NCBI GenBank assembly: GCA_947095535.1
Contig: OX352773.1
Span: 132,275,781 to 132,339,780, forward strand
Source: Poecilobothrus nobilitatus
Taxonomy: Eukaryota; Arthropoda; Insecta; Diptera; Dolichopodidae
Direction: 5' to 3'
Length of the DNA stretch: 64,000 nucleotides
Part shown: positions 22,045 to 31,774 of the stretch, in pieces
Layout: each line of letters starts with the position of its first letter
How positions within the stretch are numbered: the stretch's first letter is position 1
Program-made: the position numbers and the translations under genes
Notes under the pieces: model-generated
What the model saw: the letters and a program-made list of their open reading frames with translations, nothing else
Told to the model about the DNA's origin: nothing
The model's database searches: none

Positions 22045-22540
22045 ATTATATGAACAAAACAGATACCGATAGTTTTATATACAATAAAAAGTCTGAAGAT
22101 TTCTAAGAAGATTTCTCTGAAGATATAAAATCAAATGTGCTTGAAACTGATCAAACAAAACTAATTTTTGATACATCTGTTTATGATCCCAATAATGTTT
22201 ACGATTTACCGCTTGTAAATAAAAAAATGATTGGTTTATTTAAAGATGAAAGTAATGGAAAAATTGTGAAAGAATTTATAGGACTTAAATCAAAAATGTA
22301 TTTATTAGATATTTTGCCTAATAAAATTATAAAAAAAAGTAAAGGTATAAAAAAAACTGCTGTAAAAAATTAACTATAAATGACTACGGAAAATGTTTAT
22401 TTGAAAATATTGTTTTATATGGTAAAATGAATAATTCTAAGTCTAAATTACAATATGAAGTCAATGTAAACGTTAAGACTTTAGCTCATTATTCTATTCA
22501 AAATATTGAGCCATATATAGATATATAATAATGTTTACAA
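22045..22540 (+). pseudogene. Polinton PolB, C-terminal piece
   Basis: Contains TDSFIY (second half of the motif C region), then Y-D-P-N-N-x-Y-D-L-P-L-V-N-K-K-M-I-G-L-F-K-D-E, NGKIVKEFIGLKSKMYLLDI and a KSKGIKKTAVKN stretch. This is the standard thumb/C-terminal succession of Polinton PolB (the (F/V)-x-G-L-(R/K)-S-K-M-Y motif). After the stop at 22371, another frame carries KLQYEVNVNVKTLAHY, the usual last conserved block. Frameshifted. Confidence 0.8.
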
Positions 22541-22626
22541 ATAAAATCCAACTCAGGATAAAAATTTGATAAATCTTGTAGATATCTGTAAAAAGTTTTA
22601 CTAAACAAATTAAATAATAAAACAAT

Positions 22627-23145
22627 ATGAAATTAACAAAAATAAAGAAATTTTATTTAGCAATAATTTTAGTACATAAAATAAGCAGCAAGGCAGTAGC
22701 AGATTTACAATTTGTTATTGGAAACAATATACAATATTTTTTGAAAGAATTTGCTTTGGTAGCTGATGACTCCTTCATTCCAATATTGTTTGTGTTCAAA
22801 GAGTCTTATTCACTTGAGGAGTTAAATGAAAATGCTAAACAACAAAACAAATACAACAAAAATACAATTAATGGACTTGACTGGGATGATGGATTTATAG
22901 AATACTCAAAAATTAAAAATATCTTAAATGAATATTTTACTTCATTTGATGTCATTTACGTAAAAGGGTCTAAAAAATAGGAATTCTTAGATAAATTTGT
23001 TTCAAAATCAGTAGAAGTTATCGATTTGGATAATAAAATTCCATCTCTTCAAAAAATAAGAAATTTCTCAACTATTTGCCTTCAACATAAAGAAAATCAT
23101 TTAAGATGTGCTGTAAAAAATTGTATGAACTTATATATTATGTAA
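22627..23145 (+). pseudogene. Polinton-associated RNase H-like (VDxQ) protein, copy 1
   Basis: A 117-codon ORF with ADLQFVIGNNIQYFLKEFAL, KNTINGLDWDDGFIEY and FDVIYVKGSKK, followed after an in-frame TAG (22978) by EFLDKFVSKS, a DLDNKIPSL segment and C-L-Q-H...R-C-A-V-K-N. The pattern (V)D-x-Q...F-x-K-E-x-A...G-L-x-W-x-x-G...I-Y-V-K-G-x-x-K...C-x-x-H...C-A recurs in three other ORFs here. It looks to me like an RNase H-fold, DEDD-nuclease-like family found next to Polinton genes; that fold call is inference. It lies just downstream of PolB on the same strand. Broken by the nonsense codon. Confidence 0.6.
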
Positions 23146-23168
23146 TAAATAACATAAAATAATTGGCT

Positions 23169-23690
23169 TTAAAAAATGTTTGTTTTATTTATTGTTGACC
23201 AAAATATTTTTTCTATTTCATAAAACAGCCCAGAATAGTTGCACTGAGCTATGTGTAAATTCATAGAAATGTAAAAATCTTCCTGTATCAATCTTAGTTT
23301 GTTCTTTTGAATGTACGAGAATAACGTATTCAAATATATTGGGAGATGTATATATTTGAATACGTTATTCTCGTACATTCAAATCATTGTTATATGACAT
23401 CATTGCTTGTATAAAATCTAACATTAGACAAAAGTTGTTTTAACATGTTCAGAATGGTTAAATTTTAGCGGAAATCCTTTTGAATTTAATTTTGCTTGGC
23501 TTTTTTACAATTGTGATAAAATGTACCACTCCAAATAATTCATCTCGTAAATAACTTTGTGATGTCGTTGGAAAATTTTTGATGCAGTAAAATTTTCAAT
23601 ATTAAACCCAATTTAAGTTTTTATTGTCTGCTTTTTATCCAAATAATAGATATAGCTTAATAAAAGATTTTGCGCTGGTTCATCTTGCGC
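23169..23690 (-). pseudogene. Uncharacterised Polinton ORF, degraded copy
   Basis: Read on the - strand, starting near 23690 with NLLLSYIYYLDKKQTIK, which matches LLLSYTYFLNRNQSLK of the ORF at 63482. Later blocks include FIQAMMSYNN (equivalent of FLQAVMIHNK) and HIAQCNYSGLFYEI (equivalent of VQCNYSRLFFEI). Many stops; a perfect 32-bp hairpin (23307-23382) sits in it. The start is fused to a major-capsid fragment by a deletion. Function unknown. Confidence 0.6.
23307..23382. repeat. Perfect 32-bp inverted repeat with 12-base loop
   Basis: Left arm 23307-23338 (begins TTGAATGTACGAGAATAACG) and right arm 23351-23382 are exact reverse complements; the loop is 23339-23350. Perfect pairing in otherwise decayed sequence indicates a recent event. 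It lies inside the degraded uncharacterised ORF, in the same class as the quasi-palindromes at 19832 and 54067. Confidence 0.95.
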
Positions 23691-23986
23691 TAATAAATTA
23701 TTTATAACACTTGGTTGTGGAGTTGGTTTAGAATCAGTTCTGTTTCCTGTTTTGTCATTTGCGCTCCAACTTGACTCATCTTTTAGTGCATTTGAACTTT
23801 AAACTTTAAATAGGTGCTGGATAAATCTCTATAAGTATCACCATTTCCAAGTGATACAAATTCAATGGTTGACGGTGATGCTTCTAATGAGGCTAAATGG
23901 TTGAACGCTACCACCTTTGAACGTAAAATACTTGTTTGCTTTGGTAAAGAAGCAAAAATATCTAATTCAGATTTCATGCATTCCAT
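23691..23986 (-). pseudogene. Polinton major capsid protein, N-terminal fragment
   Basis: The - strand ORF starts MECMKSELDIFASLPKQTSI and contains IEFVSLGNGDTYRDLSSTYL. It is closely similar to the first 65 residues of the capsid gene at 61310 and typical of Polinton double jelly-roll MCP N-termini (S-E-L-D-x-F...T-x-I-x...Y-x-D-L-x-x-T-Y-L). After a stop, an SSWSANDKTG...QPSVINNLL segment continues the MCP. A deletion then joins it to the uncharacterised ORF near 23690, removing most of the capsid gene and the protease region. Confidence 0.75.
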
Positions 23987-24118
23987 TTTAGCTGAAAAAA
24001 TCAGATTTTTTGGTTTGATTTTTTCGTCGCTTCAACTTTGAATGCTAGTTTTTAGAAACTGATCGTCTTTTTATAGGTTTCCGTTTTCCACCATATATTG
24101 ATGTAATTGATTAACCAC

Positions 24119-24340
24119 TGATTTTCATAAATTTTTAATACCACTTTTGCCTTGAACAATTACTGTTTCTTTGATATGGGCACCTGATGCTATGTCAACA
24201 AGAATGTTTTTACTTGTATTTACTGCTTTTTTTTGAAAAGATCCCAACCAGATGAAAGAACTATGTATAGTTGCATAAAATTGTAATAAGGGTCCAATAT
24301 CATTAATTCCTCCTCCTATTTGAGAGGAATAATATCTCAC
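24119..24340 (-). pseudogene. Polinton pVI-like minor protein, degraded
   Basis: Starts MRYYSSQIGGGINDIGPLLQ and ends with VDIASGAHIKETV, matching the 60875 ORF (YYKYYLIQSGKGLDDIDPLL...DIASGANVKEV). Polinton elements carry a short protein of this type upstream of the MCP that resembles adenovirus pVI (membrane-active). The glycine-rich middle segment is partly lost. It sits between the MCP and minor-capsid remnants on the - strand, the expected order. Confidence 0.6.
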
Positions 24341-24453
24341 GTAAGCGTTCCACGTTCTTATTTGAGTAGAAGTATTTACATTGTTTGGTGATTACCAATT
24401 TTATTGTTTGGTGATTATATATTTTATTATTTGGTGATTATATTGTTTGGTGA

Positions 24454-25394
24454 TTACTTTTTAGAGTGTAAGACAATTTTTGTTGGATAATAACTTGAAA
24501 CAAAATTTATTGCATCACCGTATTGGTTACAGATTTTAATAGCTATAGTTTCAAAAGCATTTTTCTCTATAGGTGTGTAATGAACATTTTGAAATTCAAT
24601 ATTTATTGTTATTCTACAATTATCTATGTTGATCGGTCTCAATGCCCGTACTTTACTAGTTCCAAAAACAGACGATTAAACTATATCTGAATAAATCATC
24701 ACCATTCCATTCAATTCATCCTTATTATTAGCAACAGCTAATTTGAATAGTTCGTGTAATTTTGTTTTGAAATTTTTTATATTTTTTTTCTGTTGAAATA
24801 GTTCAGCTAATAATGTTTTTACATTATAACTATGATTAACTTTTATATAGAAAGTTTTATTTTTAAAACTTTTATCTTCATCAAAAGTTTGCGATATTTG
24901 AATTAAATCGTGACACTTTTTTTAAATTTACATCATCATAATTTTTGAAGTAGAGATATATGTCAAAATTTCATTAAAAAATTCTTTCAAAACCTGGTTT
25001 CGAGTAAATCCAGGATTAGAAGTTATATTTTTAATAAGTGTTCGTAAAAAATTAAACTTCCAATCATCCAAATGTAATTCTGAATCATCATATGAATAAT
25101 ATGTGTATAACCTATAGATTTGATTACTTAGAGTTTTTCAAGAGCTTTTTCAGTATTTGTTACATAAACATTGTACTGCTAAATATTAATTAAAGCACAT
25201 TTTTCTTTGTTAAATTCTTTTGTTTGTAGGAAATCGTTTATATAAATTTCTGAAAGATCAACTTTCGAATTTCCATTTCTTAAATCGAAATGAATAGGTA
25301 AATCACTTTCGAATGAAGCTAAAGTATTTTCCGGAAACAGTTTTAAATTATCATTGCTAAACAATGTTACATAGAATTCATCTTGACTATGCAT
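24454..25394 (-). pseudogene. Polinton minor capsid (penton-like) protein, degraded
   Basis: On the - strand, 25394-25179 begins MHSQDEFYVTLFSNDNLKLF, then P-E-N-T-L-A-S-F and KVDLSEIYI. This is the hallmark start of Polinton single-jelly-roll minor capsid proteins (F-Y-x-T-L-x-S-N...F-P-x-N-T...F...L). The middle (about 24690-25130) is in several frames, with blocks such as DDWKFNFLRTLIKNITSNPG. The end at 24642-24454 reads PINIDNCRITINIEFQNVHY ... FVSSYYPTKIVLH, matching the C-terminus at 60.6-60.8 kb. Dead. Confidence 0.7.
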
Positions 25395-25539
25395 CTTTAA
25401 CTTCTTCTAAAACACAAAATGTCACACTATTTATATTTTCCATGTTGGCACAGACAATGTTCTTTTTGGTGTTCTATGTATGGATTCATTTTGTTTTCGT
25501 TTCTTTGTATCAGGAAAATTCGATAGTATACTGGGTGAA

Positions 25540-26155
25540 ATTTTAGCACCAGCTGATCTTAAATTACATTTCTTAGGAGATGGAAATGGAGCTGCAACTG
25601 TTATTGCATCACTTCCTCGTGTTTCTTCTTGTGTTAAATCTAATACAATATAACCATGTGGGCTTGATGTAGATTTATTATATACCTGTTATATTTTCCG
25701 GATATAGTTGTCTAGCTTGAGAAAAAATCTGTGATTTATCTCGAGGGTTTTAAAAAGTACTTACAATTTAAATTTAAAATATTTACAATTTATATCTCGT
25801 GTAAAATTCCCCTGATGAAAAACGCAAAACGTTAATAATATGATAGAATAATTGCGGTGTTGCGAATTTTTAATAAAAAGTTCACATACTTGTTTGTTTG
25901 CTGAATCTAACATTAAATAAAACAATTAAAGTAGGTTTATTTTCATTTTCACTAAGATCTTCGGCAATGCCGGTATAAAAATCTATATATTAGGGAAATC
26001 TATATTTCTTGGAACAGCAGAAATTTCTGGGTTACACTATTTTATTTTTTCAATTTTGAGATGTATCAATCTAGTAATATTTTTAATTAAGTTGCATACA
26101 AATATTGTTTTCCCACACCCAGATGGTCCCGCTACCATAATCTTAAATGGATGTT
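25540..26155 (-). pseudogene. Polinton A32-like packaging ATPase, degraded
   Basis: Read on the - strand from about 26155: HPFKIMVAGPSGCGKT, the Walker A of FtsK/HerA-type (A32-like) genome-packaging ATPases. Decayed frames follow with CNPEISAVPRN, HQGNFTRDINCKY and SSPHGYIVLDLTQEETRG, each with a counterpart in the intact gene at 58489. The Walker B region is not recognisable. Multiple stops and frameshifts. Confidence 0.75.
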
Positions 26156-26313
26156 AAAAATGTATTATTATCGGTTCGTGTTTTAAAAATGATTAATAGG
26201 TAAAATAGTTTCGTCTTGAAATATATATATGCAGCAAAAGTGTATTATACCTTATCCTCAGTTTAAAAATAAAGGTGAAAGATGTATAATTTATTTTCAT
26301 TTTAAAAGATAAG

Positions 26314-27955
26314 ATGAAGGTGAAAGAAGTGGAAGAGTTTTTAAAATCAAATTCCTCTGTGTTATTAAATGAGTATAAGCAACGTATTTTTTTATGTATA
26401 AATACATTAAAAAATTTTCAACAACAGAAAAATTTACATCAATATACGGAACTTATTTTGCTCTTTGCCCTTGCGTTTACGACAACTCGACATCTGGATA
26501 GGATACATGTAACTTTTGCTCTATAGAAAATTATAAAATAGAATTGAAATACATAGGACACATATAAATAGTATCGGAAATACATAGACCAGCCAGACGA
26601 AACTTTCGTCAAACAAAATTTATTCAAAAAGGTGTAAGGGGGTCACTCTCTCGTTCATTTTCCATACAAAAAACGCGTTTTTTCGATACATTTTCCTGGG
26701 AAACTACTGGACTAACAAAATTTTAAGCTGAGGAATTAGAAAAATATTGCTTAGTTTCAGAATTATGACATGAAAAAAAAAAATGCACGTTTTTCGAGCT
26801 TCTCTAACAATGTTAAAAAACTCCCCCTCAACATATAAAAAACTCCTCAGCTTAAAACATAGCTATTGAAAGCACCTTGAAAACAAAAAAAAAGCGTGTT
26901 GATAGCTTTTATAGTTTTCCAGAAACGTTTACCGAAAGTTAAAAAAGTTAATTGTTCAGGAAAGTCAAAAAACTAAAAAGGAGTCGTTTTTGAACTAAAA
27001 TTTTTATATTTTTTGTTTTTCTAACTATTTCCGCGTCTTTATATTTCTGCGTTCAAGTTCTTTGGTATCATAACAACCTTACGTTGCAGTTTCCCCCTGT
27101 CCCTCCCCGGCCTCTCTCTTGGTCACTCGTTTCTTTATAAACTCCGACTAATTCTATTTAGAAAAATTTTGAATAAAATTTTATATATACAAAATTGAGT
27201 ACAATAGTTCTAACTTTGCTTACAGTTTTGAACCACTTCTACTACTCGGATAAGAGATTGAGATTTTTTATACGCAGAACTGAGTGTAGAATTAGAATCA
27301 GCAATTTTTTTTTTATTTTCGATGGAGTGACCCCCTTAAACGATGCATGGCAAATCGATTTAGTAGAAATGATTCCATATGAAAAGTATAACAAAGGAAA
27401 GAAATATTTATTAACTGTAATAGACATGCGAAATATACTTATGCTGAGCCAATTAAAACTAAAAATGCTAATAAGGTTTTACTTGGCATTCAAAACATTT
27501 TTAAACGTGCTGGAACATTCAAAAAATATTATAAAATATAAATATATATATATATATATAAAATATATATTAAACTATATATATAAATATTATAAAAAAT
27601 ATTCAATCTCATCAAGGTAAAGAGTTTTTCAACAAAGAATTTAGAAAACTTAGGGAAAGAAAAAAAAGTTAATCATTATCATACATATTCTGAAATGAAA
27701 GCATTCATAGTAGAACGTTTTAACCGTACTTTAAAAAATTCAATGTGGAAGCAGTTTAATTTTCAGGGTAATTATAAATGGATATCTGTTTTACCCTTAC
27801 TTATTGAGAAATACAACTCAACATATTATTGTACAATTAAACTTCAACCTAAAAAAGTTACAAAGAAAAACGAAAAAATACTATTAAAAACTGTCTACAA
27901 TAAGTTAAAAGTGTTTTGTAAAGCAAATTTACAAAATATTGTAATATTGTAAAGA
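26314..27955 (+). pseudogene. Polinton retroviral-type integrase, interrupted
   Basis: Pieces: a possible N-terminus at 26314-26526 (MKVKEVEEFLKSNSSVLLNE; weak). A segment RPARRNFRQTKF at about 26586-26621 is directly followed by a MITE (26636-27337). Then NDAWQIDLVEMIPYEKYNKG and KKYLLTVID (about 27340-27425) give the first catalytic Asp of the rve core. A TA-rich expansion lies at 27540-27600. Finally, 27695-27952 holds MKAFIVERFNRTLKNSMWKQ, with the catalytic Glu in V-E-R-F-N-R, then YKWISVLPLLIEKYNSTYY. The second Asp region is a remnant (QGKEFFNK near 27614-27637, where D-x-G would be expected upstream). Inactive. Confidence 0.8.
26636..27337. mobile_element. ~700-bp MITE inside the integrase (TA target duplication)
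   Basis: AAGGGGGTCACTC (26636-26648) is the exact reverse complement of GAGTGACCCCCTT (27325-27337). The flanks are GTGTA on the left and TAAACG on the right, fitting a TA duplication with a 12-bp TIR starting AGGGGG. The integrase frame is continuous across the site if the element plus one TA is ignored, which supports these boundaries. Internal inverted motifs (TTTTAAGCTGAGGAATTA / CTCCTCAGCTTAAAA) are present. A TA duplication suggests a Tc1/mariner-type helper. No coding capacity. Confidence 0.8.
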
Positions 27956-28322
27956 CTTTTTTTTTTGAACCGGAAAATATTGAACATTTTTAAATTCTAT
28001 TGAATTATTTTCATATACATTTTTAATTGTTATTGCACTTAAACATCTTATAGTATTATCTCCAAGGGTACGGTTAATCATCTATACTCCTCCAAGCGGT
28101 GTACCCGGGCAACGTTACCTGCCATCCTCAAATTATTCAATACTTTTTGGATACAGGTCAACGGCTGATTATAGATGTACACTCAAGCCAAGGTGTGAAA
28201 GAAAACCCTGCCGAGGGCTGCATGGTACCAGGTGTATAAAGGTGGTATCGCTAACGGTCTCCTTGGGGCACCAGGCGCCACCCCATTGTAATTAGCCTTG
28301 CATATGTACGGGAGCTCTGCAT

Positions 28323-29626
28323 ATGTCGACCGTTATTTCTCGCCATACTCGTGGGAACAAAATAAAAAGTTCAAAAATCAAAAAAAACACAAACTCATCT
28401 TCTGAGGATGAGTTACTTGCCTCCAGCCAGGAAACAATTATTGGTACCAGTCATAGTACCCCTGTAGATATCAAACCAGGAACCAGCCGGGTTCCTCGAA
28501 TAATCAATCAAACACCTGTTGGTGGAGGAAGCACCAGCCAAAGTGCTCCAAAACCATCAGGGCCTAGTGTTGGTGGAGGAAGCACCAGCCAGAGTGCTCC
28601 AAAACCATCAGGGGTTAGTGGTAGTGGAAGTACTAAGAGCGGTACTTCCACTACAACGAGCAAAATCAATAGAGGCCTCGGATCCGCTTTCAGGAAACAA
28701 TACCAGAAGGCTAAATTCATATTGGGCAAGATAGCCCAGAATGAAGCCAAAGGTGTTGTTCACGAAAGGGATCTAGAGGACAAAAAGCGATACAGCGAGG
28801 TTGTGCGAGCGTATGAGTCGCGCAACTCAGGTAAAGACTCGTCCTCGAAAAGAAATAGGTCGAAAGATGTATCCAGTCCGGGTACAGAGATAAGGTGCCG
28901 AGAACGAGTCTCCACAGCAGTTCGAAAACTGCAGCACATAAAACTTACAATGATATTGTAAAAGATAGTTTATGTGTTGCAGTTGTCAACGAAAAAGCCA
29001 CAGATCGTAAAGTATCAAGCGATCTGTGGGTTAAACTTGAGGTGAGGTTGTCAGAAATGGTGAATGAGCACATTCTAGGAGGGGCTAGAGGGACTCTTCC
29101 GTGCTTTGATTCATCCGAAGTAGTCAGGGGCTACAGGGTAATCCGATGCGAGGATCAGTTCTCTTTGGATTTCTTTAGCAGCAGCATCGCTAAGCTAGGC
29201 GATGCTTGGGAGGAAGCCAAAATTGGCCTAATCCCAGCTAGCGAAATCCCAAGACGACCTAGAGCCCGCATCTGGTTGCCTAGGATGGAGATAAGCGGGG
29301 AAAAGATTCTCGAGTGCCTCCGAATCCATAACCCGACGGTTCCAACTGGGAACTGGTCGGTGATAGTGAGGGAGAAATCATCAGAAGAACTGTTGAAGAA
29401 CAGTATTTCGTTTCTCCTTCTTATCAGCGAAGAGAGTCTCGAACCTCTGGAGAAGCTGGGGAACAAGCTAAGGTTTGGTATACGTCATACCAAACTGAAA
29501 ATATTTAAGTCAGGTAGTCCAGACGAAGACTACCTTGACGAGGTGAACGGGCTGCTAGAAGAAATGTCAGTCGACAAAGAGTCTGCAGCAGCCAGTGGAA
29601 CAAACGATGCGGGTGGTGCAGATTAA
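28323..29626 (+). pseudogene. LINE ORF1 (DUF4780-type), frameshifted
   Basis: The N-terminal part (28323-28961, 212 codons) is Ser/Thr/Pro-rich with two copies of GGGSTSQSAPKPSG (about 28521-28611), then a basic region. The other frame (about 28895-29626) carries the DUF4780 domain found in insect LINE ORF1 proteins: SLCVAVVNEKATDRKVSSDL, RVIRCEDQFSLDF, PRRPRARIWLPRMEISGEKI and NPTVPTGNWSV. The two frames overlap by ~65 bases, so a single frameshift near 28880-28960 explains the split. I chose the ATG at 28323 because the 5' UTR ends there and reading is open from it. Role: RNA binding and RNP formation in LINE retrotransposition. Confidence 0.75.
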
Positions 29627-31365
29627 TCTAAAGCACTCAAAGTGTGCCTCGGATAATCTGCTGGTCCTTCTTGGCGAGGGGGACCTCGACATAGCCCTCA
29701 TTCAGGAGCCATGGGTTAACGCCTCCAGGATCAGGGGGTTAAACAACGGTAACTACAATCTATTCTACAAGAATGTAGGTTTAGAAAAAGGTAAGCCGAA
29801 AACTTGTATTCTGGTAAAAAAACACATCAATGCACATCTCTGTTCTAATTTCAGTTACGAAGATTTGACAGTTGTCAAACTGGAGATGAAGAACGATGTG
29901 AGAATGTACATAAGTTCTGTGTACATGCCACATGATGAACACGCTCCACCCACCCGCTTTCAGCAGTTGGTAAATGCCACAGGTGGCAAGCTGATTGTGG
30001 GCTGCGATGCTAATGCTCGGCATACCATATGCGGAAGCTCGGAAACAAATGAACGAGGTGAGTCATTGTTCGATTTTATTCTAAACGCTAACCTTAATAT
30101 ATGCAACAGGGGAAGTACCCCCACATTCACATTCCCAAGCTCGGATAGTTTTTCGGGCTGGGCGGATGTGATAGATATTACATGTATAGGTACCGATGAA
30201 ACCCTAAAAATAGAAAAATGGAGAGTATCGGAGAAGAGATCTTTTTCGGATCACAGCTGGATACTCTTCAATGTCAATCATAAGCCTGAAAATCCCCAGC
30301 CCTATAGAAATCCTAGAGCTACTAACTGGAGAAAGTTCAGAAAGATAGCAACAAAAAAACTTTTGGTAGTAGCTAACTCAGATATTGTGAATAAGAATGA
30401 GTTAGAAAAGAGGACTGATATGTTTACAAAAGCCATGGAGGTCTCATTTAAGGTGTCATGTCCTGTAAAACGTAGCAAAAAAACATTCCCGGTTTGGTGG
30501 AACGAGGATTTAACTAACCTAAGGAAGGAGACTAGAGATGCCTATAATATCTGCTATAAACAGAATAATTGGCAACTCTACAAGGACCAACTTAGGAAAT
30601 ATAAGAGAGAAATCCGATTGGCCAAGACTCGGTCATGGAAAGACTATTATGAATCCATAGAGAAGACTAGGGACTCAGCTAGACTTAGTAGAGTCTTATC
30701 CAAAGAACATTCCAATCCATCCTTCCTTAGAACGGTGGAAGGAACATGGACTGACTCAACCGCTGAAACTCTAGATCTTTTGGTGCATACTCATTTTCCA
30801 GGGTGCACAAAGGACGCTCATGTGATCAACCAAGCGGTTGACACAAAGGTCCAAAGAGGCCCTGATGAATGGGTCAACTCAGTTATAACGGAGCGAAAGG
30901 TTGCCTGGGCAATTGATAATTTTTCTCCATACAAAGCTGCAGGTTTGGATGGTATTTTTCCAAAAATGCTTCAAGAAATTAAGGAACTTGTGGTTCCCTT
31001 AATCACGAAACTATTCAAAAGTAGCCGCTTGCTAGGCCATATTCCTCTGCTATGGAGGCGGGTGAAGGTGGTCTTTATACCAAAGGTGGGAAAAAGAGGT
31101 CATGAAACCGCTAAGGACTTTAGACCGATAAGTCTATCAACCTTCTTACTGAAAACTCTCGAAAGAACACTAGAGTTAGAACTTCGAAGAGTACTAGAGA
31201 GTACTCCACTATGTAAGTATCAACATGCTTACTGTAAAGGCAAGTCAACCGAGACGGCACTAAGTGAATTAGTACGGAGCGTTGAGCAATACAAAGAATA
31301 TATGTTGGCCACCTTTCTAGACATAGAAGGTGCCTTCAACAATATTCATGTATCGGCTATACAAT
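29607..31365 (+). pseudogene. LINE ORF2: endonuclease + truncated reverse transcriptase
   Basis: Starts at the ATG 29607, overlapping ORF1's stop. Endonuclease (APE-type): MRVVQINLKHSKCASDNLLV, ALIQEPW with the catalytic Glu, YISSVYMP, LIVGCDANARHTICGS and SFSDHSWILF, the S-D-H catalytic triplet. RT: KAAGLDGIFPKMLQ, FIPKVGKRGHETAKDFRPIS, QHAYCKGKSTETALSELV and motif A LATFLDIEGAFNN (catalytic Asp). Motifs B onward, including F/Y-A-D-D, and the C-terminal region are missing. From about 31366 the frame runs on into a Polinton ORF, giving a 716-codon chimera. Confidence 0.85.
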
Positions 31366-31745
31366 ATTTCCTAAAACAGCTAGCTATACTTGCAAAAGGA
31401 AGTTTAATTTCAATTGTGTATCACTTTATACGACCATACCACGCAGAAGAACTAAGTGAAGAGATAAAATTTAATAACCAATATTGTGAGAATAAAATAA
31501 ATGGTCTGAAATGGGCTAACGGGCTAATTGATTATTTAGACATTAAATCTATATTAAAACATTATTTAGAACCAGCCGAAAAAATTTATTTCAAAGGAGC
31601 ACAAAAAAAACTTTTCCTTGAAAAGTACATTGACAGTAGTAAAATAGAAGATCTAACCAGAGATTTACCTTCTCTACTAAAGATTGATAATTATAAATCA
31701 ACATGTCCTATACACTTATCAAACAACAAAAGAAAAAAATTTTAA
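31366..31745 (+). pseudogene. Polinton-associated RNase H-like (VDxQ) protein, copy 2, N-terminally truncated
   Basis: In-frame with the upstream LINE ORF2 but unrelated to it. YFLKQLAILAKGSLISIVYH, NKINGLKWANGLIDYLDIKS and AEKIYFKGAQKKLFLEKYID match the ORF at 57995-58369 (- strand) almost residue for residue. The first ~15 residues of that protein, including the D-x-Q motif, are lost at the junction. The C-terminus extends further, with C-P-I-H-L-S-N-N, like the C-x-x-H tail of copy 1. A PPP1R15-like ORF follows 29 bases later, as in Polinton copy 2. Confidence 0.7.
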
Positions 31746-31774
31746 TTAAAACCTTCAATTTTAAAACTTACCCT

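Larger units (their letters stand above)
28060..31365 (+). mobile_element. 3'-truncated non-LTR retrotransposon (DUF4780 ORF1 + EN/RT)
   Basis: A markedly GC-richer block begins around 28060 with a 5' UTR (GTACCCGGGCAACGTTACC, GCACCAGGCGCCACC). It holds ORF1 (28323-29626) and ORF2 (from 29607), ending abruptly inside the reverse transcriptase after motif A near 31365. The next base belongs to a Polinton ORF. LINE insertions normally lose their 5' ends, so this 3' loss needs a later deletion or recombination. ORF composition suggests an R1/LOA-group element; that clade call is tentative. Confidence 0.8.

Noticed and set aside
28508..28750. Antisense and alternate-frame ORFs in LINE ORF1
   Set aside because: Proline/leucine-rich shadows of the duplicated GGGSTSQSAPKPSG coding repeat.
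29155..29466. 103-codon - strand ORF
   Set aside because: Antisense to the DUF4780 domain; no independent signature.
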